A stretch of 64,000 nucleotides of DNA from NCBI GenBank assembly GCA_048262715.1, contig JBLXEV010000014.1, forward strand, positions 1 through 64,000, read 5' to 3'. Positions 1 through 8,349 of this stretch are shown piece after piece. The first letter of the stretch is position 1. Every line of letters starts with the position of its first letter. A model generated the notes under the pieces. That model searched no databases, was not told where the DNA came from, and saw only the letters and a list, made by a program, of their open reading frames with translations. This stretch comes from Albirhodobacter sp048262715 (GTDB lineage: Bacteria; Pseudomonadota; Alphaproteobacteria; Rhodobacterales; Rhodobacteraceae). A program made the position numbers and the translations under genes.

Positions 1-522
1 GCTTTCCAGCAGCTCGAACGCGATCCCATGGCGCGCGCGGGCCTGCCACGCGGGGAGGCTGGCGCGGTATTCGGCCTCACTCTCAAAGAGCTGCAATTGC
101 CCCTCGCGGCGGATCATCTCCTCGCCGGAAACCGACGGGATCAGCCGTTCCACAGCGCTTCGTGAAAGCTGCATCAACTGCGCCTGAGCGCTGAGCGAGG
201 CCGCATAGCGATCCGCCCAGCTTGCGCGCCAGAACCGCAGCATCCACGGTGCGATTTTGAGCGCATAGGCCGGCGGGATCGACAGCGGCCCGAGCGGATC
301 AAGCAGCCATTTCGGCGCTTTGCGCAAGACGCCAGGCGTGGCGAGCGGCTCGATCTCGGTAAAGGCAAACGCCCCCGCATTCCCGCGCGAGGTCTCCGCC
401 GCGACGCCTTTGCGATCCATCAACCGCACCTGATGCCCCTGTGCTTGCAATGCGAGAGCGGTGGTGACGCCGATGATGCCAGCGCCAATGACAAGGATTT
501 CAGGCTGCGCGGATTGGGTCAT
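1..522 (-). CDS. DadA-like FAD-dependent D-amino acid / D-hydroxyproline oxidase, C-terminus cut by window edge
   Basis: The 174 visible codons begin MTQSAQPEILVIGAGIIGV, a Rossmann dinucleotide-binding motif (GAGIIG) of the DAO/DadA FAD family, followed by the typical LMDRKGVAAETSRGNAGAF segment that contacts FAD. The C-terminal half lies beyond base 1. It is the last visible gene of the leftward operon, 45 bp after the hydroxyproline epimerase. That context suggests oxidation of cis-4-hydroxy-D-proline to pyrroline-4-hydroxy-2-carboxylate, the step between the epimerase and the DapA-family deaminase. The substrate is inferred from neighbours; the family itself also contains D-alanine dehydrogenases and glycine oxidases. 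The ATG at 522 is preceded by an AAGG-type ribosome site. Confidence 0.85.
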   Translation of the reverse strand, partial: MTQSAQPEILVIGAGIIGVTTALALQAQGHQVRLMDRKGVAAETSRGNAGAFAFTEIEPLATPGVLRKAPKWLLDPLGPLSIPPAYALKIAPWMLRFWRASWADRYAASLSAQAQLMQLSRSAVERLIPSVSGEEMIRREGQLQLFESEAEYRASLPAWQARARHGIAFELLES

Positions 523-567
523 GATCTACCTTACTGAGGGCGAAAAGCGGAGAAACGGCGGCGTTCT

Positions 568-1488
568 TTAAAGAAGGATGCCATTCACGAATGGATCGGC
601 GGGGTTAAAGATCAGGCGGCTTTCGGCCATCACATAGGCCTGTCCGGTGATCGAGGGGATCACCCCGCCCGTTGGCCCGTCTTGATAGGACAAACGGTAG
701 GTGGAGCCGATCACGCTTTCCAGCACGATCTCCTCTCCCGCCTGCAACTTCCCCTGCGCCGCGAGGCAGGCGAGCCGCGCAGAGCTGCCCGTCCCGCAAG
801 GCGAGCGATCATAGGTATCATCAGGGCAGAGCACGAAGGCGCGGCTGTGCACGCCCGCGACATCGGACGGGTCATAGAAGATCACATGATCAATCGGCGC
901 ATCGAGCCCCAGAGCGAGCACGGCTTCGCGGGTCGCAACCGCCGCATCCGTCAGCTTGCGCAGCGCGTTGGTCTCCACAGGAATCGGGCTGGGATCAACG
1001 ATGAAAAAGCAGTTTCCGCCATAGGCGATCTCGCCGGTGACCGTGCCGATCCCCTCCACCTCGACGGAGATCGCCTCATGGGTGCGGCGGCTTTCCACAT
1101 TGGTGACGGTGACGGTATTGGCGTCCTGCACCTCCACCGCCACAATGCCGACGGGGGTTTCGATCTTGTGATGGCCGATGCCGATCCGGCCCAGATGGAA
1201 CAGGGTGACGGCGAGGCCAATCGTCCCGTGACCGCACATGCCCAGCACCGCCTCCGCGTCGAAATAGATCACCCCCGTGACGCAGTCCGGATCGGTTGGC
1301 GGCACCAAAAGCGCCGCCACCATCGCCACCTGTCCGCGTGGCTCCAGCATCACCGAGCGGTAGAAATCGCCATGCTGCGTGGCCAGCGCCTTGGCGCGCG
1401 CCGCCAAAGGCCCCGCGCCAAGATCCGGCCCGCCGTCAAGGATCACCCGTGTCGGCTCACCGCCGGTATGGCTGTCGATCACATGCAT
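568..1488 (-). CDS. 4-hydroxyproline 2-epimerase (proline racemase family)
   Basis: This 306-residue protein has the proline racemase fold and length. Both catalytic cysteines are visible: one in MCGHGTIG in the N-terminal half and one in DRSPCGTGSSA in the C-terminal half. A trans-3-hydroxyproline dehydratase would carry threonine or serine at one of these places, so racemase or epimerase chemistry is favoured. It most likely interconverts trans-4-hydroxy-L-proline and cis-4-hydroxy-D-proline. I chose the ATG at 1488 (MHVIDSHTGGEP), where family proteins start; a longer reading would intrude into the upstream gene. Its start overlaps the end of the DapA-family gene by 10 bp, indicating translational coupling in one operon. 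Confidence 0.9.
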   Translation of the reverse strand: MHVIDSHTGGEPTRVILDGGPDLGAGPLAARAKALATQHGDFYRSVMLEPRGQVAMVAALLVPPTDPDCVTGVIYFDAEAVLGMCGHGTIGLAVTLFHLGRIGIGHHKIETPVGIVAVEVQDANTVTVTNVESRRTHEAISVEVEGIGTVTGEIAYGGNCFFIVDPSPIPVETNALRKLTDAAVATREAVLALGLDAPIDHVIFYDPSDVAGVHSRAFVLCPDDTYDRSPCGTGSSARLACLAAQGKLQAGEEIVLESVIGSTYRLSYQDGPTGGVIPSITGQAYVMAESRLIFNPADPFVNGILL

Positions 1489-2438
1489 TGCGCGATCACC
1501 CCGCCCTGCGTCACCCATTTGGCGAACCATGCGTTGAACTGGTGGAATTGCGCCTCGCAATATTTGGCCTGAGACGCGGAGAGCGCATCGGTCTCATAGA
1601 TATTGAGGCGGTATTCCTCTTCGCCTTTCAGCACCATCAGATGTTTGAAATAGAGGACGAGATCGACGCCTTCGTCGAACCTTGCCAACACCGAGAACGC
1701 CGCCGCAAGCTCGCGCGCGCGCAGATCGGCCTCGGGATCGCCCGCCGCCGCACGGCGCGAGAGTTCGACTTGCAGCAGGGATTCTTGCGGGAAGATCGTG
1801 CCGATCCCCGTGATCGCGCCAACCGCGCCGCATTTGACGAAGCCGTGGTAGACTTCGGTATCGACGCCCACCATCAAGATCACATCCTCGTCTTGCGAGG
1901 TGATATGCTCTGCGGCGTAGCTCATCGCGGCGGCACCGCCGAACTCCTTGAAGCCGATCAGGTTTGAATGCTCCGCGCGCAGGGCGAAGAACAGATCGGC
2001 CTTGGTTTCATAGCCGTAATAGGGGCTGTTATAGATGATCGCGGGCACATCGGGGGCGGCGTTCAGGATCGCTTTGAAGTGATGTTTTTGCGCCGCAGCC
2101 GAGGCCCCGCGCGAGAGCACCCGCGGGATCACCATCAACCCCGCCGCGCCGATTTTCTGCGCATGGGCGGCATGGGCCACGGCGGATTTTGAATTCACCG
2201 CCCCCGTGCCAACGATGACCGGAACGCCCGCCGCTGTGAGGCGCTCGACGCCCTCCATCCGCTGTTCGTCGGTCAACAGCGGCCAGTCGCCGCACGATCC
2301 GCAATAGACCACCGCAGACATCCCCGCGGCGATCATCTCTTTGCCCTTGCGCACAAGCGCATCGAAATCGGGTTGGCGGTCAGGGGTGCAAGGGGTCAAC
2401 AGGGCGGGGATCGTGCCGTGGAAAGCTGCAGTGTTCAT
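1479..2438 (-). CDS. DapA-family lyase, probable 1-pyrroline-4-hydroxy-2-carboxylate deaminase (copy 1)
   Basis: This 319-residue TIM-barrel protein belongs to the dihydrodipicolinate synthase/N-acetylneuraminate lyase family. The Schiff-base lysine sits in IGFKEFGG and the catalytic tyrosine in IYNSPYYGY. The neighbours are a hydroxyproline epimerase and a D-amino acid oxidase, so deamination of pyrroline-4-hydroxy-2-carboxylate to alpha-ketoglutarate semialdehyde is the likely reaction. A close paralogue lies at 10244-11206 (PALLTPCTPDRQPDF here, PALMTPCTPDRKPDF there). The ATG at 2438 gives the expected N-terminus MNTAAFHGTIPALLTP and lies 77 bp after the AcnX gene. The exact substrate is inferred from context; DapA-family members are hard to tell apart by sequence. 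Confidence 0.86.
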   Translation of the reverse strand: MNTAAFHGTIPALLTPCTPDRQPDFDALVRKGKEMIAAGMSAVVYCGSCGDWPLLTDEQRMEGVERLTAAGVPVIVGTGAVNSKSAVAHAAHAQKIGAAGLMVIPRVLSRGASAAAQKHHFKAILNAAPDVPAIIYNSPYYGYETKADLFFALRAEHSNLIGFKEFGGAAAMSYAAEHITSQDEDVILMVGVDTEVYHGFVKCGAVGAITGIGTIFPQESLLQVELSRRAAAGDPEADLRARELAAAFSVLARFDEGVDLVLYFKHLMVLKGEEEYRLNIYETDALSASQAKYCEAQFHQFNAWFAKWVTQGGVIAQCM

Positions 2439-2515
2439 GAGGGTCTCCAAGAAGGGTGCCATTCGGGAAGGGGTGTGGTGTGTGTGGTGTGGTTGGTGGT
2501 GTGTCTGGGAAAGCT

Positions 2516-4198
2516 TCAATCGGCGGCGATCCAGCTGGGTGGCGCGGTCGCGGCTTGGCCGCTGACGGCGGTTTGCGCACATTGCGCGAGCGCGCCGAAG
2601 CGCACTTCGCGCTGGCTCAGGCCCGGTGCGTAATGCGCATATTTGCCGGAATTGGTCATCAAGACCTTGGCTGCGGGTGGGAAGACAGGTTCGGAAATCG
2701 AGCACCAGCACAGATCCGGCACGATCCTGACGCCCGCCTCCTGCAGCAGCTTTGCCGTGCCATTGGCGGTGATGGCCGTCAAGGTGGCGCGGCCCAGCGT
2801 GATCAGGGCTGTCACATCGGGATGCACCTGCTTGCCCCGCATCAAACCCGCAAAGGCCTCGCATTCGGCGCGCGAGAAATGCGGGCTGCCGAGGGCCACC
2901 AGATCGACCTGCGCAGGGCCTTGGTTGAACTCGCCCCAAAGGCGGGCAAAATCCGTGAGCGTCAGCGTGACCTCATCCGCATCAGGCGCGAGCGGCAGGT
3001 GCGCCTCGGGCGTGATGCCCGCGATATGCAGCATCGGCGCGGCGGAGGTTGTGCCATAGGCCGCGCAAAGCGCCTTGAGGTCATCCTCGGAAGGCGCGCT
3101 CTCCTCCAGCCCACGGATCAGCGGGATCCGGTCAGAGGCGACCTTGCCCACCAACCAGCCGAGCATCGGCCAGAACGCATCATCCGCGCCCTCCGGCTTG
3201 CGGATATGCACCACGCGGCGGGGCGCACGGTTGACCTCAAGATAGACACCCGCTTGCGGCGCGCGGCCTGTCAGCGCGATGCACAGATCCATGAAGTCGG
3301 CATGTTTGACGGTGCGCGCGCCGAGCACGCTATTGGCATAGATCACCGCGTTGCTCTCGGCCCATGCGATATCTTCGCCCGCAACGGGGCGATCCTCCAG
3401 CAGATAGGGCGCGCAGGTGAAACTGGGCGCGGCCCCCATCTCGACATAGGCATCCGCCAAGCTACTCGCGGGGAGGCCGAAGGATTCCGGCACGCCCTGC
3501 GAACGCCAATTGGCGTGATCGACGGAAATCGCATTCATCGTCGTGGGGACACGCACTTTTGCCCCCATATCCGCCATGGTGCGCGCAAAAGTCACGAAGG
3601 CGTCGCTGGCATAGATGCAGCCGTCAATATGCACACGGGTCACATCGGTCAGCCGTGTCGCCCCTTGGGCGGCGGCCATCGTGGTGACAATCTCCATCGC
3701 GCGCTGACGCGGCGCGCCCTGCGCCCCGCTGAGCATCTCCCGATCGGAGGCGCTCAATTCCAATGGCTCGGCACTGACAGCGCCGAGCGGCCAGTGGAGT
3801 GGCCCTGCCGTGATCCGCGTGGGCGTGATCTCGGCATACTCTTGTTGCGCAAGGGCGGCGTATTCCTGCGCGGTGAGGCGCAAGACGGCGATATTGTGGT
3901 TGAACATCTGGGCTGCAACCATTGCGCCTAATGTCAAAATATCCTCCGCCTCGCGGAAGATCAGCGCCTTGGGGGCGGCACCTGCAAAGGCCAGCCCCAG
4001 CAAAACCCCGCTTCCGGTGCAGGAGCCACGGCTCGTCGGCATCATCAGGATCTTTCCGGCAAGCGACTGGCCATGCAGCGGGTGATGCGCGTCGATGATC
4101 GTGCCGGTGTCGGGATCAACCCCGCCCCAGAAGCTCAGCCCTTCGCTACAGACCATGAGGGGCCCTTGCGTGCTGGCCGGAACAATTAGTCTCGCCAT
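2516..4198 (-). CDS. AcnX (aconitase X) type I fused protein, probable cis-3-hydroxy-L-proline dehydratase
   Basis: The 560-residue protein fuses the small swivel domain (DUF126, about residues 1-135, with MPTSRGSCTGSG at 54-64 as the active-site loop) to the large AcnX domain (DUF521). Cysteines in HIDGCIY (C194), SFTCAPY (C262) and DLCWCS (C498, C500) fit the iron-sulfur ligands of the family. Known members of this single-chain type dehydrate cis-3-hydroxy-L-proline to pyrroline-2-carboxylate. The divergent gene at 5056-6093 resembles the reductase that would convert that product to L-proline, which supports the assignment. It is the first gene of the leftward operon, with a strong GGAGGGG ribosome site before the ATG at 4198. 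A mevalonate-5-phosphate dehydratase role (archaeal AcnX) is unlikely in this context. Confidence 0.88.
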   Translation of the reverse strand: MARLIVPASTQGPLMVCSEGLSFWGGVDPDTGTIIDAHHPLHGQSLAGKILMMPTSRGSCTGSGVLLGLAFAGAAPKALIFREAEDILTLGAMVAAQMFNHNIAVLRLTAQEYAALAQQEYAEITPTRITAGPLHWPLGAVSAEPLELSASDREMLSGAQGAPRQRAMEIVTTMAAAQGATRLTDVTRVHIDGCIYASDAFVTFARTMADMGAKVRVPTTMNAISVDHANWRSQGVPESFGLPASSLADAYVEMGAAPSFTCAPYLLEDRPVAGEDIAWAESNAVIYANSVLGARTVKHADFMDLCIALTGRAPQAGVYLEVNRAPRRVVHIRKPEGADDAFWPMLGWLVGKVASDRIPLIRGLEESAPSEDDLKALCAAYGTTSAAPMLHIAGITPEAHLPLAPDADEVTLTLTDFARLWGEFNQGPAQVDLVALGSPHFSRAECEAFAGLMRGKQVHPDVTALITLGRATLTAITANGTAKLLQEAGVRIVPDLCWCSISEPVFPPAAKVLMTNSGKYAHYAPGLSQREVRFGALAQCAQTAVSGQAATAPPSWIAAD

Positions 4199-4311
4199 AT
4201 CTTCCCCTCCAATTGCTTCTAAATCGTCTGTTCGGCTGGAACACAGTGCTTTGAGAAAACGCGATCACGGTGGCTATTGCATCTCCCCTTCCGTGATCCA
4301 GATTGCTACCG

Positions 4312-4326
4312 TTGCACCTGATGCAA
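4312..4326. promoter_or_regulatory. Palindrome TTGCA-N5-TGCAA, candidate operator in divergent hydroxyproline promoter region
   Basis: The 169-bp gap between the AcnX operon (leftward) and the Xre-cupin gene (rightward) is AT-richer than its surroundings. It contains the perfect inverted repeat TTGCA-CCTGA-TGCAA, with another TTGCA half-site at 4277-4281. Position between divergent genes and next to a regulator gene suggests the binding site of that regulator. This is inference from symmetry only. Confidence 0.4.
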
Positions 4327-4367
4327 ATATATGCTTAAACAATCACAAATGGTAAGAAAAGAAAATT

Positions 4368-5003
4368 ATGGCTGAAACAGAAAATGATCTGATGGCACAG
4401 CCAGGCGCTGATTGGGAGGTCGAGCGTCAACACCTGCGTGCCGAGCTTGGAAGCCGTATGAAATCAGTCCGGCAGGCCTGTGGTTTCACGCTGGATGCGG
4501 CCGCACAGCGCACGGGCCTTGCGCTCTCGACGATCCATAAGATCGAGAACGGGCGGGTCTCGCCCAGCTATGAAAACCTCGTGAGAATCGCCCGCGCCTA
4601 TGACATCGGCATGGAGCGCCTGTTCTCCGCCGATCACGAATCGAATGCCCCGACGCGCATGACCGTGACCAAGGCCGGAGCCGGCAAAAAGGTGCGTTCC
4701 AAGAACTTCGAATACGAGTTTTTGTGCAATGCGCTTTCTGAAAAGAAGATCGTGCCGCTGGTGACCCGCGTTGAAAAGCGCGCCCCGCTGACGCGCATGG
4801 ATCTGGAGGCGCATGACGGCGAGGAGACCTTGTTCGTGCTGACCGGCCGTGTCGAGCTGGTGGTAGAGCATTACGAGCCGGTTGTGCTGGAGCCTGGCGA
4901 TTGCGCCTATTTCGACAGCACGCTGAAACATGGGCTGCGCGCTTTGGATGATACCGAAACCAAAGTGTTCTGGGCCTGCACCTATACCGACGTGGATAAA
5001 TAG
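4368..5003 (+). CDS. Xre-family regulator with C-terminal cupin sensor domain
   Basis: The 211-residue protein has an Xre/Cro helix-turn-helix at about residues 25-80 (TLDAAAQRTGLALSTIHKIE) and a cupin beta-barrel at about 130-205 (EETLFVLTGRVELVVEHYE, then LEPGDCAYFDSTLKHG). Such proteins bind DNA through the N-terminal domain and a small ligand, often an amino acid or its derivative, in the cupin. It is divergent from the AcnX operon and 52 bp upstream of the reductase-like gene in the same direction. It therefore probably controls both, with cis-3-hydroxyproline or an intermediate as a plausible ligand. The ATG at 4368 lacks a strong Shine-Dalgarno sequence (GAAAAG upstream). Confidence 0.87.
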   Translation: MAETENDLMAQPGADWEVERQHLRAELGSRMKSVRQACGFTLDAAAQRTGLALSTIHKIENGRVSPSYENLVRIARAYDIGMERLFSADHESNAPTRMTVTKAGAGKKVRSKNFEYEFLCNALSEKKIVPLVTRVEKRAPLTRMDLEAHDGEETLFVLTGRVELVVEHYEPVVLEPGDCAYFDSTLKHGLRALDDTETKVFWACTYTDVDK

Positions 5004-5055
5004 GCCGCTTGGGCGGCATTCATCCTTATTCTGACCCCATAGGAGACTGCCCTAG

Positions 5056-6093
5056 ATGGCCGCACCCCAAATGATACCCGTCGCAGAGCTGCTTGACCGC
5101 GTTCAGAAGATCTTCGAGCGCTGCGGCGTGCGGCCGGAAAGCGCCGCAGCGGTGGCGGGCGTGATCGTTGCGGGCGAGCGCGACAATTGCAAATCGCACG
5201 GGATTTACCGCGTTGAGGGCTGCTTGCGGGTGCTGGCGGCGGGCAAGGTGGAACCGGACGCGATCCCCGAAATTATCGATGCGGGCAAATCCGTGATCGA
5301 GGTGGATGCCAAGGGCGGGTTTTCCAACCCCGCGTTTGAGGCGGCGAAATCCCTGCTGGCCGCGCGCGCGCGGGAAACCGGATTGGCCGCTTTGGTGATC
5401 CGCGATTGCCTGCATTTCTCGGCCTTGTGGCATGAGGTTGAAGCCCTTGCACAAGAGGGGCTGGCAGCGCTTTCGATGTGCCCGAGCTATTCCTTCGTGG
5501 CCCCTGCGGGGGGCAAACAGGGGCTTTTGGGCACCAATCCGATAGCCTTTGGCTATCCGCGCGCGGGGGAGCACCCCTATGTGTTCGATTTCGCGACCAG
5601 CATGGCGGCGCGCGGCGAGATTGAATTGCTGCGCCGCGCGGGCAAGCCGATCCCCGAGGGCTGGGCCGTCGATAAAGACGGCACCCCGACGACCGATGCC
5701 GAGGCCGCGCTGGAGGGGGCGATGCTGCCCTTTGGCGCGCATAAAGGCTCTGCGATCTCGACGATGGTGGAGCTGCTCGCGGGGGCGATGCTGGGGGAAT
5801 TCATGAGCAAAGAGGCGCTTGAATTCATGGGCAGCGGCGGGCTTTTGCCGCGTCACGGGGCGCTGATCGTGGCGCTGGATCCGCAGGTGTTCTCGGCGCG
5901 CAGCGGCCGCGACCCGATTGCGGAGGGTGAGAAGCTCTTCGCTGCGATTGGCGATCAAGGCGCGCGACTGCCCTCGCAACGCCGCTTTGCCGCGCGCGCG
6001 ATTTCGCTGCGCGATGGCATCGCCCTGACGCAGGCAGAAGTCGCGCAATTGGAGCGGTTCGAGGCCGAAGGGCTAGCCGCCTTGCGCGACTGA
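5056..6093 (+). CDS. Ldh2/MDH2-family oxidoreductase, probable pyrroline-2-carboxylate reductase
   Basis: The 345-residue protein belongs to the malate/L-lactate dehydrogenase type 2 family, which includes the NADPH-dependent delta1-piperideine/pyrroline-2-carboxylate reductases. Family features are the N-terminal SHGIYRVEG motif (about residues 47-55), LLGTNPIAFGYPR in the middle and FGAHKGSAISTMVELL near residue 235. With the AcnX dehydratase next door, reduction of pyrroline-2-carboxylate to L-proline is the most economical role. AGGAG lies 10 bases before the ATG at 5056. The family also has malate, ureidoglycolate and sulfolactate dehydrogenases, so substrate is inferred from the neighbour. 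Confidence 0.86.
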   Translation: MAAPQMIPVAELLDRVQKIFERCGVRPESAAAVAGVIVAGERDNCKSHGIYRVEGCLRVLAAGKVEPDAIPEIIDAGKSVIEVDAKGGFSNPAFEAAKSLLAARARETGLAALVIRDCLHFSALWHEVEALAQEGLAALSMCPSYSFVAPAGGKQGLLGTNPIAFGYPRAGEHPYVFDFATSMAARGEIELLRRAGKPIPEGWAVDKDGTPTTDAEAALEGAMLPFGAHKGSAISTMVELLAGAMLGEFMSKEALEFMGSGGLLPRHGALIVALDPQVFSARSGRDPIAEGEKLFAAIGDQGARLPSQRRFAARAISLRDGIALTQAEVAQLERFEAEGLAALRD

Positions 6094-6118
6094 CCCTCTG
6101 AGGTTTCGATAGATCGTG

Positions 6119-6150
6119 AAGGGCGTGGGGATTCCCGCGCCCTTGGTCTT
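6119..6150 (+). terminator. Hairpin terminator after the reductase gene
   Basis: An 11-bp stem (AAGGGCGTGGG paired with CCCGCGCCCTT, one G-U pair) with a four-base loop lies 25 bp after the stop and is followed by GGTCTTT. It reads as the end of the rightward Xre-cupin/reductase unit. Confidence 0.65.
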
Positions 6151-6180
6151 TCGCGCTGCGGGTCTGCGTTGAAGATATAA

Positions 6181-6206
6181 CAAGGGGCCGGAAAACCGGC
6201 CCCTTG
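6181..6206 (-). terminator. Hairpin terminator after the amino acid ABC operon
   Basis: A perfect 11-bp stem, CAAGGGGCCGG / CCGGCCCCTTG, with an AAAA loop lies 23 bp beyond the stop of the leftward ABC ATPase gene. On the minus strand it is followed by TTATA. It separates the two convergent units. Confidence 0.7.
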
Positions 6207-6228
6207 TCGCATCGTTCTCGCCGTGGAT

Positions 6229-6951
6229 TTAACGCACGCTGGCGAGGAATTTTTGCGTCTCTGGGTGCTGCGGATCCCCAAAGAGCTGATCTGGCGCGCC
6301 GATTTCCGCCATGATCCCTTGATGGAAGAAGGCCACCCGATTGGATACATCGCGGGCGAAGCTCATCTCATGGGTCACAAGGATCATCGTCATCCCCTCT
6401 TCCGCGAGCATTTTGAGGGTCTCCAACACCTCCCCGACAAGCTGCGGATCCAGCGCCGAGGTCACCTCGTCAAACAGCATGTAATCGGGCGACATCGCCA
6501 AGGCGCGCGCAATCGCCATCCGCTGTTGCTGCCCGCCAGAGAGGCGGGAGGGATAGGTCGTGAGCTTATCGCCCAAGCCGACATGCTTGAGCTGACGCTC
6601 CGCGATTTCTTCCGCCTCGGCCTTGCCCATGCCGAGCACTTTGCGCGGGGCCAAGGTGACATTCTCCAGCACGGTCAGATGCGGGAAGGCGTTCCATTGC
6701 TGGAAGACGATGCCGATCTTCTGCCGCAAGGTGTTGATATTGGTGGATTTTGCATGGACCTCGGTGCCGTCGATGAAGATTTTCCCCGCGTCGATCTGCT
6801 CCAGCCCGTTGATGCAGGTCAACAGCGTGGATTTCCCCGAACCGGAGCCGCCGATCACCGTGACAACTTCGCCGCGCTGGACGGTCAGATCAATGCCTTT
6901 GAGGACTTCTAGCTGGCCAAAGGATTTACGGACATTCTGGATCTCAATCAT
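6229..6951 (-). CDS. Polar amino acid ABC transporter ATPase (GlnQ/HisP type)
   Basis: The 240-residue ATPase has Walker A GGSGSGKST at about residues 35-43, signature LSGGQQQRMAIARAL, Walker B MLFDEVTSALD, and the H-loop LVTHEM, in the order and length of GlnQ/HisP proteins. The ATG at 6951 (MIEIQNVRKSFGQ) overlaps the permease end by 8 bp; longer readings have no family similarity. It powers the importer formed with the two downstream-named permeases and the binding protein at 8350-9156. Substrate is not readable from the ATPase; the location inside a hydroxyproline region and next to an FCD regulator makes hydroxyproline a reasonable guess. Confidence 0.92.
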   Translation of the reverse strand: MIEIQNVRKSFGQLEVLKGIDLTVQRGEVVTVIGGSGSGKSTLLTCINGLEQIDAGKIFIDGTEVHAKSTNINTLRQKIGIVFQQWNAFPHLTVLENVTLAPRKVLGMGKAEAEEIAERQLKHVGLGDKLTTYPSRLSGGQQQRMAIARALAMSPDYMLFDEVTSALDPQLVGEVLETLKMLAEEGMTMILVTHEMSFARDVSNRVAFFHQGIMAEIGAPDQLFGDPQHPETQKFLASVR

Positions 6952-7597
6952 TGGACCACCTTTTTTCGAGATACCCGCCAAGACGGGCGAGCGGGAAGCT
7001 GATGATGAAGTAGAACGCGCCACAGATGAGCAGCAGGAACAGCGGCTCTTGCAGGCGTGTGATGAGGATTTGGGTCGATTTCAGCAGCTCGGTGACCTGC
7101 ACGACATAGACCAACGCGGAATCCTTCATGACCCCGAGCGCAAGCCCGATCCATGAGGGAAGCGCCACGCGGGTGGCCAGCGGCATCACGATATAGCGCA
7201 TATCTTGCAGCCATGTCATGCCGAGCGAGCGCGCGGCCCTGCGGGTGGTTTCGGGCACAGCGCCGATGCCGCCGCGCACGATTTCCGAGCAATAGGCCGC
7301 TGTGTAGAGCGACAAGACGATGCAGGCCACCGTGAAGCCCGAGATCCGAACCTGCAGCACCATCCCCAAGAACGCATTGGCCAGAACGAGCTGGATCAAC
7401 AGCGGCACAGATCGGAACACATCGAGGATGAAGGTGATGGGGGCGGCGGCTACGGGGCCAAGTTGCATCCGCAACACCCCGAAGAAGATCCCCAGAACGG
7501 TGCCGATGGCGACAGAAATCACCGTGACGAAGATCGTGATCCCTGCGCCTTTGGCGAGGAAGATGAGATCGGCGGAGGAGAGGGCGGTTTCAAACAT
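6944..7597 (-). CDS. Polar amino acid ABC transporter permease (HisM/GlnP type), second in operon
   Basis: The 217-residue protein has about five hydrophobic segments and the EAA loop region of the HisMQ/GlnP family (the stretch around TTRRAARSLGMTW, about residues 123-135). It is an inner-membrane half-permease, paired with the 221-residue protein encoded 12 bp upstream. Its end overlaps the ATPase start by 8 bp, so the order binding protein, permease, permease, ATPase forms one operon. Confidence 0.9.
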   Translation of the reverse strand: MFETALSSADLIFLAKGAGITIFVTVISVAIGTVLGIFFGVLRMQLGPVAAAPITFILDVFRSVPLLIQLVLANAFLGMVLQVRISGFTVACIVLSLYTAAYCSEIVRGGIGAVPETTRRAARSLGMTWLQDMRYIVMPLATRVALPSWIGLALGVMKDSALVYVVQVTELLKSTQILITRLQEPLFLLLICGAFYFIISFPLARLGGYLEKRWSND

Positions 7598-7609
7598 GCG
7601 ATGTCTCCC

Positions 7610-8275
7610 TCAATACCGGAACAGGCGCGACGCGATCAGGCGCGCGCTCAGGGTGATGGCTTTGGTGATCAGGTAGAAGATCACGCCCGCCACCGCGAAC
7701 AGTTCAAACGTGCGGAAGGTCAGCGCGTTGAGATCCTGTGTGACGCCGTAGAGATCTGCGTTCATGCCCACGGTGACGCCCAAAGAGGTCATCAAAATCG
7801 CCCAAACCATCTGGTTGGTCATCGGCAGGAACGAAATCCGCAGCATTTGCGGCACGATGATCAGGCGGAAGGCTTGGATCTGGGTCATCCCCAGGGAGCG
7901 CCCCGCGCGCGCCTGTGTATCGGGGATCGCTTTGAGGGCGCCGCGGAAATTCTCCGCGAGGTAGCCCGCGTTGTTGAAGGTAATCCCGATCAGGAGCGAG
8001 GTGAACGGGCTGAAATGTATGCCGAAACTGGCAACCCCAAAATGCGCCATATAGATCTGGAACAGGGCGGGGGTGTTACGGGCAATCTCAACCCAAGCTG
8101 TGGCGATGGCTTTGAGCGGGCGCGAGCCGGACAGGCGCAGCATGGTGAGCAGGACAGCAAGCAGGATGCCGATAATCATCGACAGCACAGCCACTTCCAT
8201 CGTCACCACAGCGCCTTCCAACATTTGCGGCAGCCGCGCGAGGACTTGCTTCCACTGGAAGGTGTAATCGAACAT
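7610..8275 (-). CDS. Polar amino acid ABC transporter permease (HisQ/GlnP type), first in operon
   Basis: This 221-residue protein carries the same family pattern: an N-terminal amphipathic start (MFDYTFQWKQVLARLPQML), several membrane segments and the EAA loop around DTQARAGRSLGMTQIQ. It forms the heterodimeric membrane channel with the following permease. It lies 74 bp after the binding-protein gene, a usual spacing that often holds an mRNA-stabilising element in such operons; here CGGCGCGG / CCGCGCCG-like symmetry is present near 8310-8330. Confidence 0.9.
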   Translation of the reverse strand: MFDYTFQWKQVLARLPQMLEGAVVTMEVAVLSMIIGILLAVLLTMLRLSGSRPLKAIATAWVEIARNTPALFQIYMAHFGVASFGIHFSPFTSLLIGITFNNAGYLAENFRGALKAIPDTQARAGRSLGMTQIQAFRLIIVPQMLRISFLPMTNQMVWAILMTSLGVTVGMNADLYGVTQDLNALTFRTFELFAVAGVIFYLITKAITLSARLIASRLFRY

Positions 8276-8349
8276 GGGGGTTCCGCATCTGATTGAGCAG
8301 AAGAAAAAGCGGCGCGGGAGTGCCGCGCCGCGAGGGAATACGGGTTAGC

